In this document: one piece after another, positions 36,241 to 48,459 of the stretch
Position numbering within the stretch: position 1 is the stretch's first letter
Layout of the letters: every line of letters begins with the position of its first letter
NCBI RefSeq assembly: GCF_010389155.1
Contig: NC_057766.1
Location: forward strand, 32,125,516 to 32,189,515
Length of the DNA: 64,000 nucleotides
Direction of reading: 5' to 3'
DNA from: Erigeron canadensis
Lineage: Eukaryota; Streptophyta; Magnoliopsida; Asterales; Asteraceae
Translations under genes and position numbers: made by a program
Notes under the pieces: generated by a model
The model's database searches: none
What the model saw: only the letters and a program-made list of their open reading frames with translations
Told to the model about the DNA's origin: nothing

Positions 36241-38292
36241 TTACATCATGAGATGTCTGTCAAGATATGAAGATGATATTAGCCCTTTGTTTTCCTCTGC
36301 TCGTCTCAGAAGGTAAGGCATGATCTCATCAACAGGCCCAAATGGCAAGTACTTACTCACTCTATGCCCTGCATTTCTCAATCCAAAACTCATTGCATCT
36401 GCCATTCCATAAAGTGAGGCAAACTCAAGCTTATCACTATCTTTACCAATTCCCAAATCGCGGGCCTTTCGGGCTGCCAATTTTCCTGTATGGATTCATT
36501 CAAAACACAAAGTCAATACAAAGCATTTCACATTAATGATCGTGAATTTTGTCTTAAGAAATACCTCATTAATGAAATATTACGTTTCAACCTCGGGTTT
36601 CATAACCAGTATAACCCTGGATAGTACATTCCTGATTCACAATGCATTCATCAAATTTGGTGCACTATATTTATCTAATGCTTTATTCCAAGCAGAGCAT
36701 AGCATATTCCTCTAACCGTTTTAAGAAAATAACAAAAACAAAACGTAACCCAAATGATCAAATCCATGAAGTTTCGAGCTTGTACCTGATTCAAGATTAT
36801 GAGTAGCAAGGATTAGCCCACCAGGGCCACTAGAGACCTCATCTAACATGAATGAGGCACACTCATTGAAACAATGGTGTGTGTCATTGATGCTATTGTG
36901 AATGGGAGACTCAACACCAAGAGAACTAGCCAAAATCCGTTCGCTAGACATATAAGCTCCTCTAACAATCTTAAACCCTATTGGCAATGCCATTCTATCA
37001 GCAGCTTTCTTGGTCTCATACAGCCTCTTACCCGTATCTTTCAAATACGCTTGAATGGTCCCAGAAATCAAGGGCTTTTGTCCTTTGTTATACATGATTG
37101 CACCCGAATATGTGAAATAATCAATACCCGGCTGAATAGAAGTATCCTCTGCATCAATGACCACATTCACATTGCTTTCTAATGCCTTGTCACATATTGT
37201 TGTTAGCCTTTTGTGGGCCAATTCTAGATCAAGCTCCTCTGTTGATGTCAAAGGGGATGGTTTCTCTAACGTGTGGTAGAAAGGGCTGCATTCGGCAAAT
37301 ATGGGAAGGGTATTTAGCTTCCAGGGGAGAAAAGAAGACGAATTTTTGTATTCCCATCTAAGAAGATCACTCACTCTCTTTAATAATGAGATTGGGCAAA
37401 GAGCTGTTATCTTCACAACTACATAACTAACCTGTTCATTGAACCAAATTTACAATTTTAGACAAAATTACACAAGAATGATTGATCTGTAACTGATCAT
37501 TTCGCTCCCAAATCTAATTCGAAAAGCACTAACCTGAAAATTCATACATTTGTCCATATTGGGACATGAACTCAAAATCTCTTGGTTGGTGAGTCCCCTG
37601 AATAACCGCTAGGCCATGGCCTAGCGGATATATATGCAGTAATCTTAAATAGTACACTATTTAAGATTACCTCCAAATTCAAAACTACTTGTATGTTGTA
37701 TCTAAAATGCAATAAGTAGATAACTTACAGAAGATGGAGGAAGAGATTGTGTGGATTCAACAGTTTTAACAAACTGTTGAGTATTTACATCACAAGATTC
37801 ATTATTGACTGCATGTTCAAGACCATAATCCAACATACCCCTTAAACCACACTCCCACAACTTCTTAACTGTCTGACCAGCTTGATAAGTATCTTCACCA
37901 GCAACAAAGTGGTGATAAACACTATGTTTGATCACACCCAACACCATGTCTCTAACCAACCCAACTTCCATCAACTTAGAATTCATGACCCACATCCCTA
38001 AATCCACCACAGGCTCAACTGAAGCCATACTAAGGTTCGCAGTTGAGTGTATCAGTTTCCATGTTTTGACAGATGAGTATAGGCCTTTGGTGTCTGCAAA
38101 GTTGTATTCCCAGTTGTCAGTGATTTTTTGAAATTCCTGTTGTTGTGGTGGGAAGATGGTTGTTGTTGTGTTGATGGTTGTTCTTTGAGCGAAACGAAAG
38201 TGAGTAGCGGCAATGGATGGAGATGGTGAGTTGAAATGGCAAGCAAGTGATCGGATTAACTTGGTGGAACAGCTAGTTTTGGTGATAGCCAT
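36241..38292 (-). CDS. PRODH: Proline dehydrogenase, mitochondrial
   Basis: Three minus-strand exons: 37729-38292, 36786-37431 and 36241-36485. They total 1455 bases, 484 aa. The enzyme oxidises proline to pyrroline-5-carboxylate on the inner mitochondrial membrane, passing electrons via FAD. The first ~45 residues are rich in Ser, Thr and Arg with few acids, consistent with a mitochondrial presequence. The PutA-type barrel follows, with VVIDAEDT, KIVRGAYM, LATHN and the proline-binding helix motif RRAEEN (464-469). The ATG at 38292 is the first in frame. ProDH genes respond to proline and hypo-osmolarity through ACTCAT elements in Arabidopsis, but I saw none in the ~250 bp upstream. Intron 1 holds a SINE head and palindromes. 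Confidence 0.95.
37540..37627 (-). mobile_element. SINE head in ProDH intron 1, with 22-bp perfect palindrome
   Basis: The minus strand reads TGGCCTAGCGG, an exact match to the polymerase III A-box consensus TRGCNNAGYGG. About 40 bases on comes a B-box-like GAGTTCATGTCCC. The A box overlaps a perfect 22-bp palindrome at 37606-37627 (arms CCGCTAGGCCA/TGGCCTAGCGG). It lies wholly inside intron 1. Confidence 0.55.
37639..37670. repeat. 15-bp inverted repeat in ProDH intron 1
   Basis: The arms GTAATCTTAAATAGT and ACTATTTAAGATTAC are perfectly complementary with a 2-base spacer, 11 bp from the palindrome of the SINE head. Confidence 0.85.
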
Positions 38293-38359
38293 CAACTAAC
38301 TGTATAAGTTGGTGAAAATGATATTGTGATCAATGAGCATGTGAAACTAGTATAACATG

Positions 38360-38367
38360 TATTTATA
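38360..38367 (-). promoter_or_regulatory. TATA box candidate for ProDH
   Basis: Reads TATAAATA on the minus strand, 68 bases upstream of the start codon, leaving room for a short leader of about 35 bases. Confidence 0.5.
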
Positions 38368-38544
38368 GTGAAAATTTTAACTTGACTATACAAAATTGGT
38401 TATTTACAATCCTTTCAGAATACAAAATTTACAATGTTTCTACTTAGTAGTCCTTTACTCCTTTATAATCAGGTTGTTCTGCTAAAGAGTCTATTTTTTG
38501 GTCACATTGTTTTCAAGTCAAGGTTACTTGGTACAAGTTTGTTA

Positions 38545-38794
38545 GAGCACCTGTAATCGTCTCCCACTCTCCTCCAATATGTTATCTTTTTTCAATATGT
38601 TATCTTTTCATTCACATCCAATATCCAATACATTCCAAAACATTCACATCCAATACATTCCAATACACTCCCTAGTCCCTAATACAATTGTGGTGACCAC
38701 CACATTTCACTCCAATACACTCTGAATACGGAACACACCCAACGGTGTGCACCGTATTCAAAGTCCAATATACATCCCCCCATTGGGGGTGTTC
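38545..38794. mobile_element. Tourist-like (PIF/Harbinger) MITE
   Basis: A 250-bp segment is flanked by TTA on both sides (38542-38544 and 38795-38797). Imperfect inverted ends GAGCACC / GGTGTTC continue as GTAATCG / CCATTGGGG. A TTA duplication with short TIRs and no coding region fits this class. Internally CCAATAC-like units repeat. Confidence 0.55.
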
Positions 38795-38797
38795 TTA

Positions 38798-39514
38798 CTC
38801 GTGTTGGAGACCAAGGACCCTAATTTGTAGTTCCCGCAACCTTGGAAGTTCTTGGTTGATCAATCCCTTTCAGTGGTGGAGTGAAAATTTTTCTTTTAAT
38901 TTCAGTGTGAACCAAAATGTCAAATAATTTGTTAAAAACCAATAAGTATCAAAATATAGTTAAGCCAACAAAGTTTTATGGTTAAGTCAAATTTTACAAA
39001 TAAGAAAAAAGATACTTAACATTATCGCCCCTGTAATCGCTTTCATTCAAAAGCTTGTCATGTTTAGGGTCATTTTCATAGAGGTCCCTTGATATCGGCT
39101 CTAAGTTCGCACGATTTATAATTCACGAGATTTATGTAAAGCATTTTTTTTCAGAAATCAAATCAACACCAATAAATTACACAAGTCTAACTTGACCATG
39201 CCATTTTTTCTTTCTTCTTCTTTTTTTTTTTAACCGTGAACATGCCTATTTGATACAGTATGATAATATATATACACATTCGTTTTTATCCATTTGTTCA
39301 CCATCAACAAATTTGTTACGTAACTTAGCTTGTCACGTTCACGTGCACTACACGCGCCCTTTATCTTCTATACTTAAAAGTTACTAACATTAATCAGTTA
39401 AAATGAATGCGTCCATGTATCTATCAGTTTTCACATGCAAAACTTTTGACATTTAGGGAAGAGATACTGACATATCAATTTTTCCTGCAAAAATATATGA
39501 ACCGTTGGTTTAGA
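38798..39514. other. Intergenic, no gene
   Basis: AT-rich DNA with no recognisable gene. The open frame at 39407-39595 runs into the fold-back element. Confidence 0.35.
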
Positions 39515-40321
39515 ATTAGAGAAGATCGCGAAATAGCCAATTTTCGTTGCGATCGTACCAAAATAGTCAAGTTTTTTTGGATTATCACAAAATAGCCATA
39601 TAAATCAGAATAAGATCATGAGAATTGCAATAAGATTTTTGAGAATCGCAATACTAGAATCTCAAGATCGCAATGAGATCACAAGATCGCAATGACATCA
39701 TATAACTGCAATGACATCATAAAATCGCATAGAGATCCTGTGGAATATTGAGATTCTGTAATATTTTTTTTTGTTTGCAATTTTGTCAACAATAAATAAA
39801 AAAACATACTAGTTTACTAACTTATATACAAATAAACTTAGAGGCTGCTTCTTTTTTTTTTTTACGAATTTTGTGTGTTAATTTAGGGGACTTTTAGATG
39901 CAAACGTTGTGTTGTATTAGGTATTGAAGTTACATTGTTATCGAAATTATGAAGCTTTGTATTCATGGATTTTGTAATAAACTAGTATAATTTTATATTT
40001 ATTGTTGACAAAATTGCTAATATATATATATATATATATATATTTTTACAGAATCTCAATATTGAGCAAGATCTCTATGCGATTCTATGATCTCTATTCG
40101 ATTCTATAATCTCATTGCAATTCTATGATCTCGTTGCGATCTTGCATGATCTCTTTGCAATCTTGCGATATTGCGATTCTCAAGAATCTCATTGCGATTC
40201 TCATGATCTTATTGCGATTTTTGCAAATTATTGCGATTTATATGGCTATTTTGTGATAATTCGAAAAAACTTGGCTATTTTGATACGATGGAAACGAAAA
40301 TTGTCACGATTTTCTCTTAGA
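39515..40321. mobile_element. Long fold-back element with repeat-filled arms
   Basis: Inverted arms of about 270-290 bp (39515-39765 and 40045-40321) flank a ~280-bp AT-rich centre. The outer ends match as AGAGAAGATCGCGA versus AGAGAAAATCGTGA. Each arm contains several copies of a short unit like ATCGCAATGAGATCA, in inverted orientation between arms. There is no transposase, and no clear target duplication was found. The structure recalls fold-back or long-TIR Mutator-like elements. Confidence 0.7.
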
Positions 40322-40397
40322 GTAAATATAAATATAGATATAGACAAACATATGCAAACACTAGTATAACCTGACTTATCTATACTTTTATACTATA

Positions 40398-40665
40398 CGA
40401 GTATAGTGTCCGCACGTTGCAGCGGCTAAATGATGAGAACAATATAAAAGGGAGGCGGTGGTGGAGATCGAGGGAGGCGGTGTAGAAGGAGGGAAGCGGG
40501 GGAGGGTGATAGAAGGTCGATGAGAGTGTGCAATGATTAGAGAGAATGAGTAAAAAGAATGTATATAAAGGTTTTTATGTTTGACTATGAGTATTTTGGG
40601 AAGAAAAAAATATGTTTAATCTCTTAATCCTAATTCTCTTTATAAGAGATTATAGATTATAGAGA
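40398..40665 (-). mobile_element. Small Helitron copy F
   Basis: On the minus strand it starts A|TCTCTATAATCTATAATCTC with TTATAAAGAG. The 3' region GCCGCTGCAACGTGCGGAC forms a short stem and the terminus is CTCG|T at 40398. The interior (GGAGGCGG-rich) differs from the A-E family. Confidence 0.62.
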
Positions 40666-40849
40666 TATAAGTCGAGAATTAGAAGCAAAAAATAATAAGG
40701 TGCAAAAACTAACCATTTTAAATATATTTGTTAGGGTTATTTAGGGGTAGTTTGGGGATATTGAAAAAGTGCTGAATTTTCTAAAATAGAAAATCATTTT
40801 GTTTTATAAGGGATTATAAATATAAATAATAAAAAAATAGCTCTGTGTT

Positions 40850-41067
40850 GAAAGTTACATTGGAGAAATGACTAAAATACCCTTAATGGTATATAACACT
40901 ATCAGCCTTTTTCTTTTAAAATATTTACATTAACCCTTTACATAAATTACTTTCACATCAAAAATTATCTAACATCACTTGACGCCGCCACTACCACCAA
41001 CATCCGTCCCCCACCACTACACAGTCGCCGTCACAAAAACCGTCGTATTATGCGGGTAACATGCTCG
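40850..41067 (+). mobile_element. Helitron-like 3' segment
   Basis: The right half (CGCCGCCACTACCACC, GTCGTATTATGCGGGTAACATG) and the end CTCG|T at 41067 resemble the element at 28194-28456. The 5' end is uncertain. Confidence 0.45.
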
Positions 41068-42765
41068 TATACAAGTAAATAAGTAATTAAGATGAAAGTG
41101 GGACCGGAGCCATGTTGAAATGATCTGGATGTGAGTTGGAGATCACAAAGTACTATCGTACACCTTGGTCCTACAAAGTACAACTACTTCAAAATATATT
41201 AGTTTTTGATTTAGATTCTTTTTTAAACTATTATTTTCGTACAACCTTAATATACAGAGTATAAAAAGTTAAAACTTAAAAGGTGCTGACATAACGATAA
41301 ATGTATCAAAAGTTTATGTATGCTCTAGATTATACGTGTTTTAATGTACTAAAATTAGACAAATTATTATATATGTAACTCGGGCGTTACCACAGAAAAT
41401 ATAACGTTGCTTTCAAAAAGTTTATATTAGCGGGAGATACACTCATTTGTTTCGTATTTAAATGTGTGTTTAAAAATGTATTGTCGTGTACAAACATAAG
41501 TTACATTAATCATTAAATGATCAATTATATGAATAGTTGAAGGGGAAAAAAACGAATGTTAATAATGTATCGAATATATATGATTAATTGAAAAAAATGT
41601 GACAAAACGTGGAAAAAAAAAAAGTAATGTAAACACACTAAAATTATAATAATATATATGAAATGCAAAAATAAATGGAAAGTGCCATATAAATATAAGA
41701 ACTTTAGGAGGCTCCTGTTGGGAAAAAAAAACCTAATTTGCAGCTTTTTTGTAACTTCCGTTAAACAGCTTAGTAAAACTTAACGGCTGTTAATTGATGG
41801 GGACCATTATTGTAAAAGTTTTAATGACAAGGACTATGTTGAGAAAAAATCTTAACAGTCATTAGCTGATGGGGACCTTACTGCAAAAGATTTAACAACA
41901 GGGGCTAATGTTGCAGAAAAAGATATTCGCACGGAAACCAAGTAACCGAATTTATATATATGTATAGAATATGGTTTCGTGTCACTATATGTCGATATCC
42001 ATAGCGCTTTTATTACTTAAATTCCATCGAATGCCATAAGGCATGATAGGACTATAATTACGAAGATAAGATCAGGTTAAAGATGAAAAATGTACGTTGA
42101 TGCTGATAAGAAGTCACCCGGCAGATGAAACCTGAGTTGCATCCATGGTCGATTCAAGTGAAAGATTCTGGACGACGGATGGCTTGTGTCCTTACTACAT
42201 GTCGTGAACAAAAGACACACAATGAATTATGATTGAATCTTCAAAATCTCATTCAAAACACGGAAAATTTATCATAAACTGCAAGTTCTGTTTAAAATAC
42301 AAAAGTGAACTCCAGACTATCATCTCATCAAACATAAACAGTTACATGCCGAGGAAAAAATCAACAAGTATAATTAAACTTTAAGATTTGATCAAACCAT
42401 GCACAATTTGGCAATAAGTTGCATCTTTTGATTTTATTCTTTGATGGTAAACAAATTTTATTGAACATAATAGAAATTACAACCTTATACAAGATGTACA
42501 GAACCATATATTGCAAAACGAAACCTTACCTTTTAGAAAGAAAAAAAAAATGTTGCAAAGTTTTAATTGGTGTCCTCCATTCCCTAATACTGTGACAACC
42601 ATAAATAATCAAAAGCAAATGTGAATACAATCACATACTCATTCTACTAATGAAATTATCCATCTCCCCATCCATGCCAACACACATACATAAGAAACAT
42701 GAAATCCTAGATTTGCTACAAAACCAGGATCAAATGAGCTACCTTCAACGAATCGAACTGCTTCA
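41068..42765. other. Intergenic DNA and 3' UTR of the FTSHI3-like gene
   Basis: No gene. At 41730-41930 a block with two related halves (GATGGGGACC followed by AAAAG-TTTAA-ACA) looks like degenerate repeat DNA. The terminal ~300 bases are likely 3' UTR. Confidence 0.35.
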
Positions 42766-45700
42766 TCAGTTCGGGAATCCGAATCCCATAGCTGGACCCC
42801 TGTACTGTGCACCTCCTCCTACTGCTGTTGGTCCAAATGAATATGGTGATTTGGTTTTGGTAGTATAATCATCATCATAAATCTTTGTTGTGGCTCTCTC
42901 AACAGCTTTAAAAACATCATCTCTTGTCACAAAATCGCCACCTAATAATACACACACAACGTAATTTCAATATGCTAATAAGTGAAAATTAGATACTTGA
43001 AATGAAATCAAGATTTTCTTAACAAACCTCTGCGACCAGCAAGCATTACAGATTCGTTAGCTATGTTTTCAAGATCAGCTCCAACTAATCCTTTGGTACG
43101 AGAAGCAACAAGTTCGCAAATGGTTTCTTTGTCTTCCTGCATGGGGACATCTCTCATATACAAAGCAAAAATCTTTCGCCTACCATCTTCATCTGGTTCA
43201 CCGACAAGAACTTTCCTGGAAAATCGTCCTGGTCTCATCAAAGCAGAATCCAGTGTCTCCGGCCTGTTAGTAGCAGCTATAACTACCACACTTTCATCCT
43301 TATCGAACCCATCCATCTCAGTCAAAAGCTAAAACATCAAGAACATAACTTTTACAGGAATAGACAGATTAATGTTCCAAATCTTTGTGAATTTGTTATG
43401 TGCGATTAAGACTTGGAGTTTAAGCAAAAGGTGACAATATGGGTTAGGTGGGTAAACGGGTCAATATGGGATATGATACGCGCTGGATTAATGGTATGTC
43501 AAGTATGATCTTTTTTGAACATCAAATTTAGATCACTGACGGGCCACTGAAGTATCATCGTGTCACCAGTAGAACCACCCGATCATATCCCCACTAGGGT
43601 AAAAATGTCATACACATATTCAGCAGAAAATCATACTAGGTTGAATCAAGTGGTTGGAGCCTTGTCTTTGGAGACAGAGGTCAAGGGTTCAATCCTCATG
43701 CCCAGCAAGGCTAGAGGTCCTATTCTACATTTGGTAGAATCTGGAAGCAGTCTTTTTACATTTGGTAGGGGTAAGGCTGTCTACAAATGCACCTCCCCCA
43801 TATATCATCGAAGACGGTATTGAGACCCAAACCCGTGGAAGACGGCATTGGGGGTTACTTTACCTACCCATGCAGGAGAAAACTCATAACCTTTGTGAGA
43901 CTCGAACCCAAAACCTTATGGTCTCTAGATCCCACTAAGCAATTAAGCCATTGTCGGTGTGTCAAGTATAATAGAAAGAATTACAAGTATGTTTTTCGAC
44001 AACAATAATCTTTTAATTAGAATAAGGTAGAAAGTTTATGCATTAACTCAACAATATGAGAGACTCTGATATTTCATTTCAGCAATGTTCAATTTTACTA
44101 GTATTTATTTATCCATTTGAGTATTTGACCCGTTAAAGATAAAAAGAAACCAACTCGAACCCATTCATAAGTAAACGGGAATGACTTCCATCATCTTTAA
44201 GTAACAAATATATTGTTTGACCTCTGAAACAGAACTATGTTACCTGGTTTAAAGTTTGGTCGCGTTCACAATTCAAAGTTCTTCCACGTTGCTCACCGAC
44301 CGCATCTATCTCATCTATGAAAATAATAGATGGCGAATTTTTTCTTGCCTCACGGAAAATTTCTCGAACACGGGCAGCTCCGGTACCAACAAAAACCTCT
44401 ACCAATTCACTAGCTGAAATGGAAAAGAACGACACACCTGCTTCTCCAGCCACAGCACGGGCCAGCAATGTTTTCCCTGTCCCTGGAGGACCAGCAAGCA
44501 AAACCCCTCTGGGCAACTTTGCCCCAAGTTTCATGTATTTGCTATCTTCATTAATGCACAAGACAATCTACAAAATTCAAATGAAAGATTAACACCAAAA
44601 TTATAAAAAAACATCGACATTAAACCTGATGATGACTTACCTCAAGAAGTTCAGCTTTTGCAGAATCTACACCTTCCACGTCATCGAAAGTTACAGACAG
44701 TTTCTTACTCTGTTTTCTTTTTTTCATTTTCCCAAGACCTTGTTGCATATACAACTGATAGCCTGAAATTCCCACCATGACCCAGTACGGCGTTGTTTGA
44801 AACATGACCCAAACCACAGTCTTCATTGTATCAGAAAGCAGTTCAGGGTCTGCACCGTATGTGATACCCTTATCTCTTAGTATCCTAATAATTTGTTGTT
44901 TATCGTCTCCCACGTTTCTTGTATAGTGCCTCCACCTGGGTGTAAATAATTTCAACAATTCTATTTGACCCGGTTCACTTTGTTGAGTTTCAACATCTTG
45001 GTCATTGGAAGGTTTGGCGTCATAATAGATCAGGCGTGAGTTCTCCACAAATTGAACTCGTGTCACACTCCCATCCCGAATGCCACCAATAAAATCCGAG
45101 TACGGGACAACTGTTTGACGTAGCGCTACTTGCTTTGGAAGAGCAAAGGAGAAAACCGCCACAACTACACAAAGAGAAGCTCCAACCATAAATGTGTATA
45201 TCTTTGTCCACCGCTTCTTACTTTTACGAGTCTTTGTTTTTGCTGACTGAGTCTCTGTAATAGAGTTGAGAAAATCAGAAAGAGACCAAATCAAGACTCA
45301 ACACAAAAGCCCATAATCTAAAAAAACCCATCAGTGTTTGTTCAATTCCTCATGATATAACCAAACATATGTCAAGAAACATATGTGATAAATCCTGTTA
45401 AGATTTAAGACTGCAATAAAAAAGTACAAAAAAAATTGCATACCATCTTTAGTCTCACCAACAGGTCCCTCTTTCGCCCATTGACATTGAAACTTCAAAA
45501 TTTGTTCAAAATGTGCATAACGCCATTTTGGGCAGAAAAGCATTAAATAGTCAGTAATGCAACACGATTAGCAGTATATACGAATCACACATACAAAACA
45601 CTATATATATTGAATAAATTCTGGTTCTAGAAATTCATACAACTTCCCAAACTCAAAAGAACGTCGGCACTCTACATTTTATGTTAGTACATTCCAAAAG

Positions 45701-46592
45701 TTTCAGACTTTTATCATAACAATCTTCTGTAACATACAATCCAATATCACTCAATTAGTTTTACACTTAAAGCTGTTTATGTTTTCCAATTCCAATGTTC
45801 TAATACCCATCTTTAATGTACAACCAATAACATTCGCCTTAATAATTTTTTATGTGTCCCAATCCTGAATACGTAATATCTTTTGCAATAAATCATCTTC
45901 AGTATATAATCATCTCCATTCACAATTTCACCTTGGTTTTTACAGTTTTCTTTTACACATTCTAACTCTAATTTCGATAGTGCATAACGTCTTCAGTACA
46001 CAATCACTCGACACCCTTCACATTAGCTTTTTAAGCTAAATACAAAGTCTCTGTTTTGTTCTGTTCTTTTTCTAAAGAAAAAAGGTAAACTTTTTGAGTA
46101 TTATATATGGTATCAGATATGTAGCCAAAACTCCTAATTAAACTAAACTACTGTCTATTAATAACCTAATTATAATCTAACAAAAAAAATCGTATTGAAA
46201 ATTAAACAGAAAGAGTGGCAAGAAACAAACTTTCTCATATGTTTTGGCAGTATCGTCACAAAATGATAAGGCAGTCACATCAGCCGCCGGCCATTTTAAG
46301 TTTTCAGCAAATCCCTTATGTTCCTGTATATATAAATCACACAAGAATAAAAAAAAAAAAACAGAATCGTCTATAGATATAGAAATATATCTACAATAAA
46401 TATATTGTGGTGAGGGTGATCGACCTTAACAAGGGCACAAGCATGCACGGAAGGGTGGCGATGAGAAGGAGGAGGGAGGAGGAGGGAAGGTTTTGGTGGT
46501 GATCGGCGGCCGGAATCAGATTTTGTAGAGAATTTAGGGTGGGTGGTGATTGACGGCAAGGTGGGTTTCAATAAAAGGTTAGCCATCGCCAT
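42766..46592 (-). CDS. FTSHI3: Inactive FtsH-like AAA ATPase, FTSHI3 type, plastid
   Basis: Seven minus-strand exons: 46425-46592, 46231-46323, 45444-45492, 44641-45254, 44244-44567, 43028-43328 and 42766-42941. They total 1725 bases, 574 aa. A Ser/Pro-rich transit-like N-terminus comes first. Membrane segments lie at ~123-142 and ~249-273. The AAA module has Walker A GPPGTGKT (334-341), Walker B IIFIDEID (389-396) and the second region of homology with [15 protein letters not shown]. The protein ends soon after the AAA lid ([10 protein letters not shown]), so the M41 zinc protease domain and HEXXH are absent, as in Arabidopsis FTSHI3 (about 620 aa). The ATPase site looks intact. The pore motif reads VFVGTGAAR rather than the usual FVGRGAAR-type sequence. 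FTSHI proteins belong to plastid envelope import-motor or protein-quality assemblies; FTSHI3's own role is less clear. Confidence 0.92.
43640..43860 (+). mobile_element. SINE (family 2) in FTSHI3 intron 5
   Basis: An A-box-like AAGTGGTTGGAGCC is followed ~45 bases later by B-box-like GGGTTCAATCCTCATG. Then come TTTGGTAGGGGTAAGGCTGTC and a tail with ATTGAGACCC. It lies in the intron between exons 5 and 6 (43329-44243). Confidence 0.6.
43866..43960 (-). mobile_element. SINE head in opposite orientation, same intron
   Basis: The minus strand reads TGGCTTAATTGCTTAGTGGG (A box) and then GGTTCGAGTCTC (B box), typical of a tRNA-derived head. It directly abuts the plus-strand SINE, giving a compound insertion. 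Confidence 0.55.
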
Positions 46593-46767
46593 ATTAGGGT
46601 TGGTCGGTGTTCGAAATGTTTTTTTGCCGCCGTAGTGTAAGTCACTAACGTGCGCTCCAAGGTGTTTTATATATACGGCTTATTTTATATTATTATTATA
46701 TTTAATATTTAATAATGATAATGATAATAATTATTATTATAATGAAGAAATATATATATACTAATGG

Positions 46768-46801
<34 letters not shown>

Positions 46802-48459
46802 ATCACTGAATATAGCATATGCAAAGAAATTGAGAAAATGGGAATATGAAAGATGTATCGGGAAGGATATGGTGGCGGTGTTTAGGAGAGGGTTCTAGAT
46901 ATGATCCAGGTTGCAATTAAGCAAAATATTATTATTAAATTAAGTACTCTTGTTTGAAACAAAATGAGATTTTTAATTTGATTTAATTTTTGTTTTTCAC
47001 CTTATTATTCGGATTCTTAAGTTGATCCGAAATATGTCATAACTAAAATGATCTACTCGAAAATATTGTGTGATCCCTGGGATTGTTAATTAAGAGAGAA
47101 AGCCCTACATCGAGTTTTAATAAGAAGAGCTAAAAACACTAGTTTCAAAGTGTCTCGTTGGTATACGTCGCCATGCTTGTGAAAATAATAACGTTATCTA
47201 GCTATATTAATTGGGCAATTGTAATTTGATTGATATTATCGATGATATCCAATTCTATGGTGTTACTTGTTGTTATGGAATTATTAATTGTTAGTTTGTT
47301 ACTATATGTTTTTAATTTTTGTTATTTATTAACATATTACTCGTAGCAAGCAATGTTTAACATTTGGTTTCCCAATCGATCAATTTAGTTGGTTATGTTT
47401 CAACGGTTCGACAAATCAGCCCAGTTCGTCAATTCATTGGCTTAGCATGTTTAAAAGGGGTGATGTTGTTATGATGGTATACGTACAATGGTGTTTGATG
47501 TAGTTGTGGTGATATATGTGTGCTTCTTGTGTATGTCGATCTCATCCATAAGGATTAAAGAGGGTGGCAGTAGTGCCTAGATACTTAATTCATGCCTAGT
47601 CATCCACCAATAATATCATGTCACATCGTTTCATACCTATTTTATACTTAGTCATACCTAACCCAGACAATCATGTCTCTCTCATACCTCACAATCTCTC
47701 ACTACTTTCCTTCAATCATACAAATTCTTTATCTTACTTTCTTCCCAACACTATTTCTCCGACAATTTTTGTCTGAATCCATGCCTAGTCCCCATGCCTT
47801 ATTCTTGACAGCGGTGTTGCCGCTAGGCATGATGCATAGCCCATACCTTGCTCCATTGTCACTCTCCTAAGTGAAATAGAGTGAAACTATTTAATGAATA
47901 ATAGAAAAAGTTTTAAAAAATATAAAATTTTGTTTTAGTAATCTAGATAAGAAAATTAATGGGTCATAAAAAATTAAAAACTACAAAAGTAGTAGCGGTG
48001 ACGTTCTAACGTCTAGTGGTATTTTAGTGATATACAAATAAAGATGGTCCTACGCTGAAATAATACCAAATAAACAGATAATAAAAAGAATAAATCAAGA
48101 ACAAAATAGTCCTATGTCCACCTAAAGGATAACCCGATACAACAAGTTTATAAGAACCCTAAACATTACCATTCATTTTCATTTTAATATATGATTACAA
48201 GGGTCCAATTTCATAAACAATACAACTTAAAATAAACTAAAATAAAATCATAATTTAAGACCTTATTTTGAAACATTAACCCTTATTGACAAATCCATAA
48301 TTTTAAAAGAAGACCAACAAAACTATTGATTAATCTATCATATTCATCATTACATGTTACGCGGAACATGTTTCGCTTTACGTTAATGATAAATTTTTAA
48401 AACATCTAAATTTTTTTTTTCCTTCCCATTCTGTAAGACATCAAATTTAGCTTCCTCAT
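46593..48459. other. Promoter side of FTSHI3 and intergenic DNA
   Basis: No gene is recognised in nearly 1.9 kb. A (GGAT)n microsatellite lies at 46764-46801, about 170 bp upstream of the FTSHI3 start. AT-rich trinucleotide tracts (46685-46740) precede it. The open frame at 47673-47870 is not convincing. Confidence 0.4.

Noticed and set aside
43560..44008. Open frames in FTSHI3 intron 5
   Set aside because: They are readings of the two SINE insertions.
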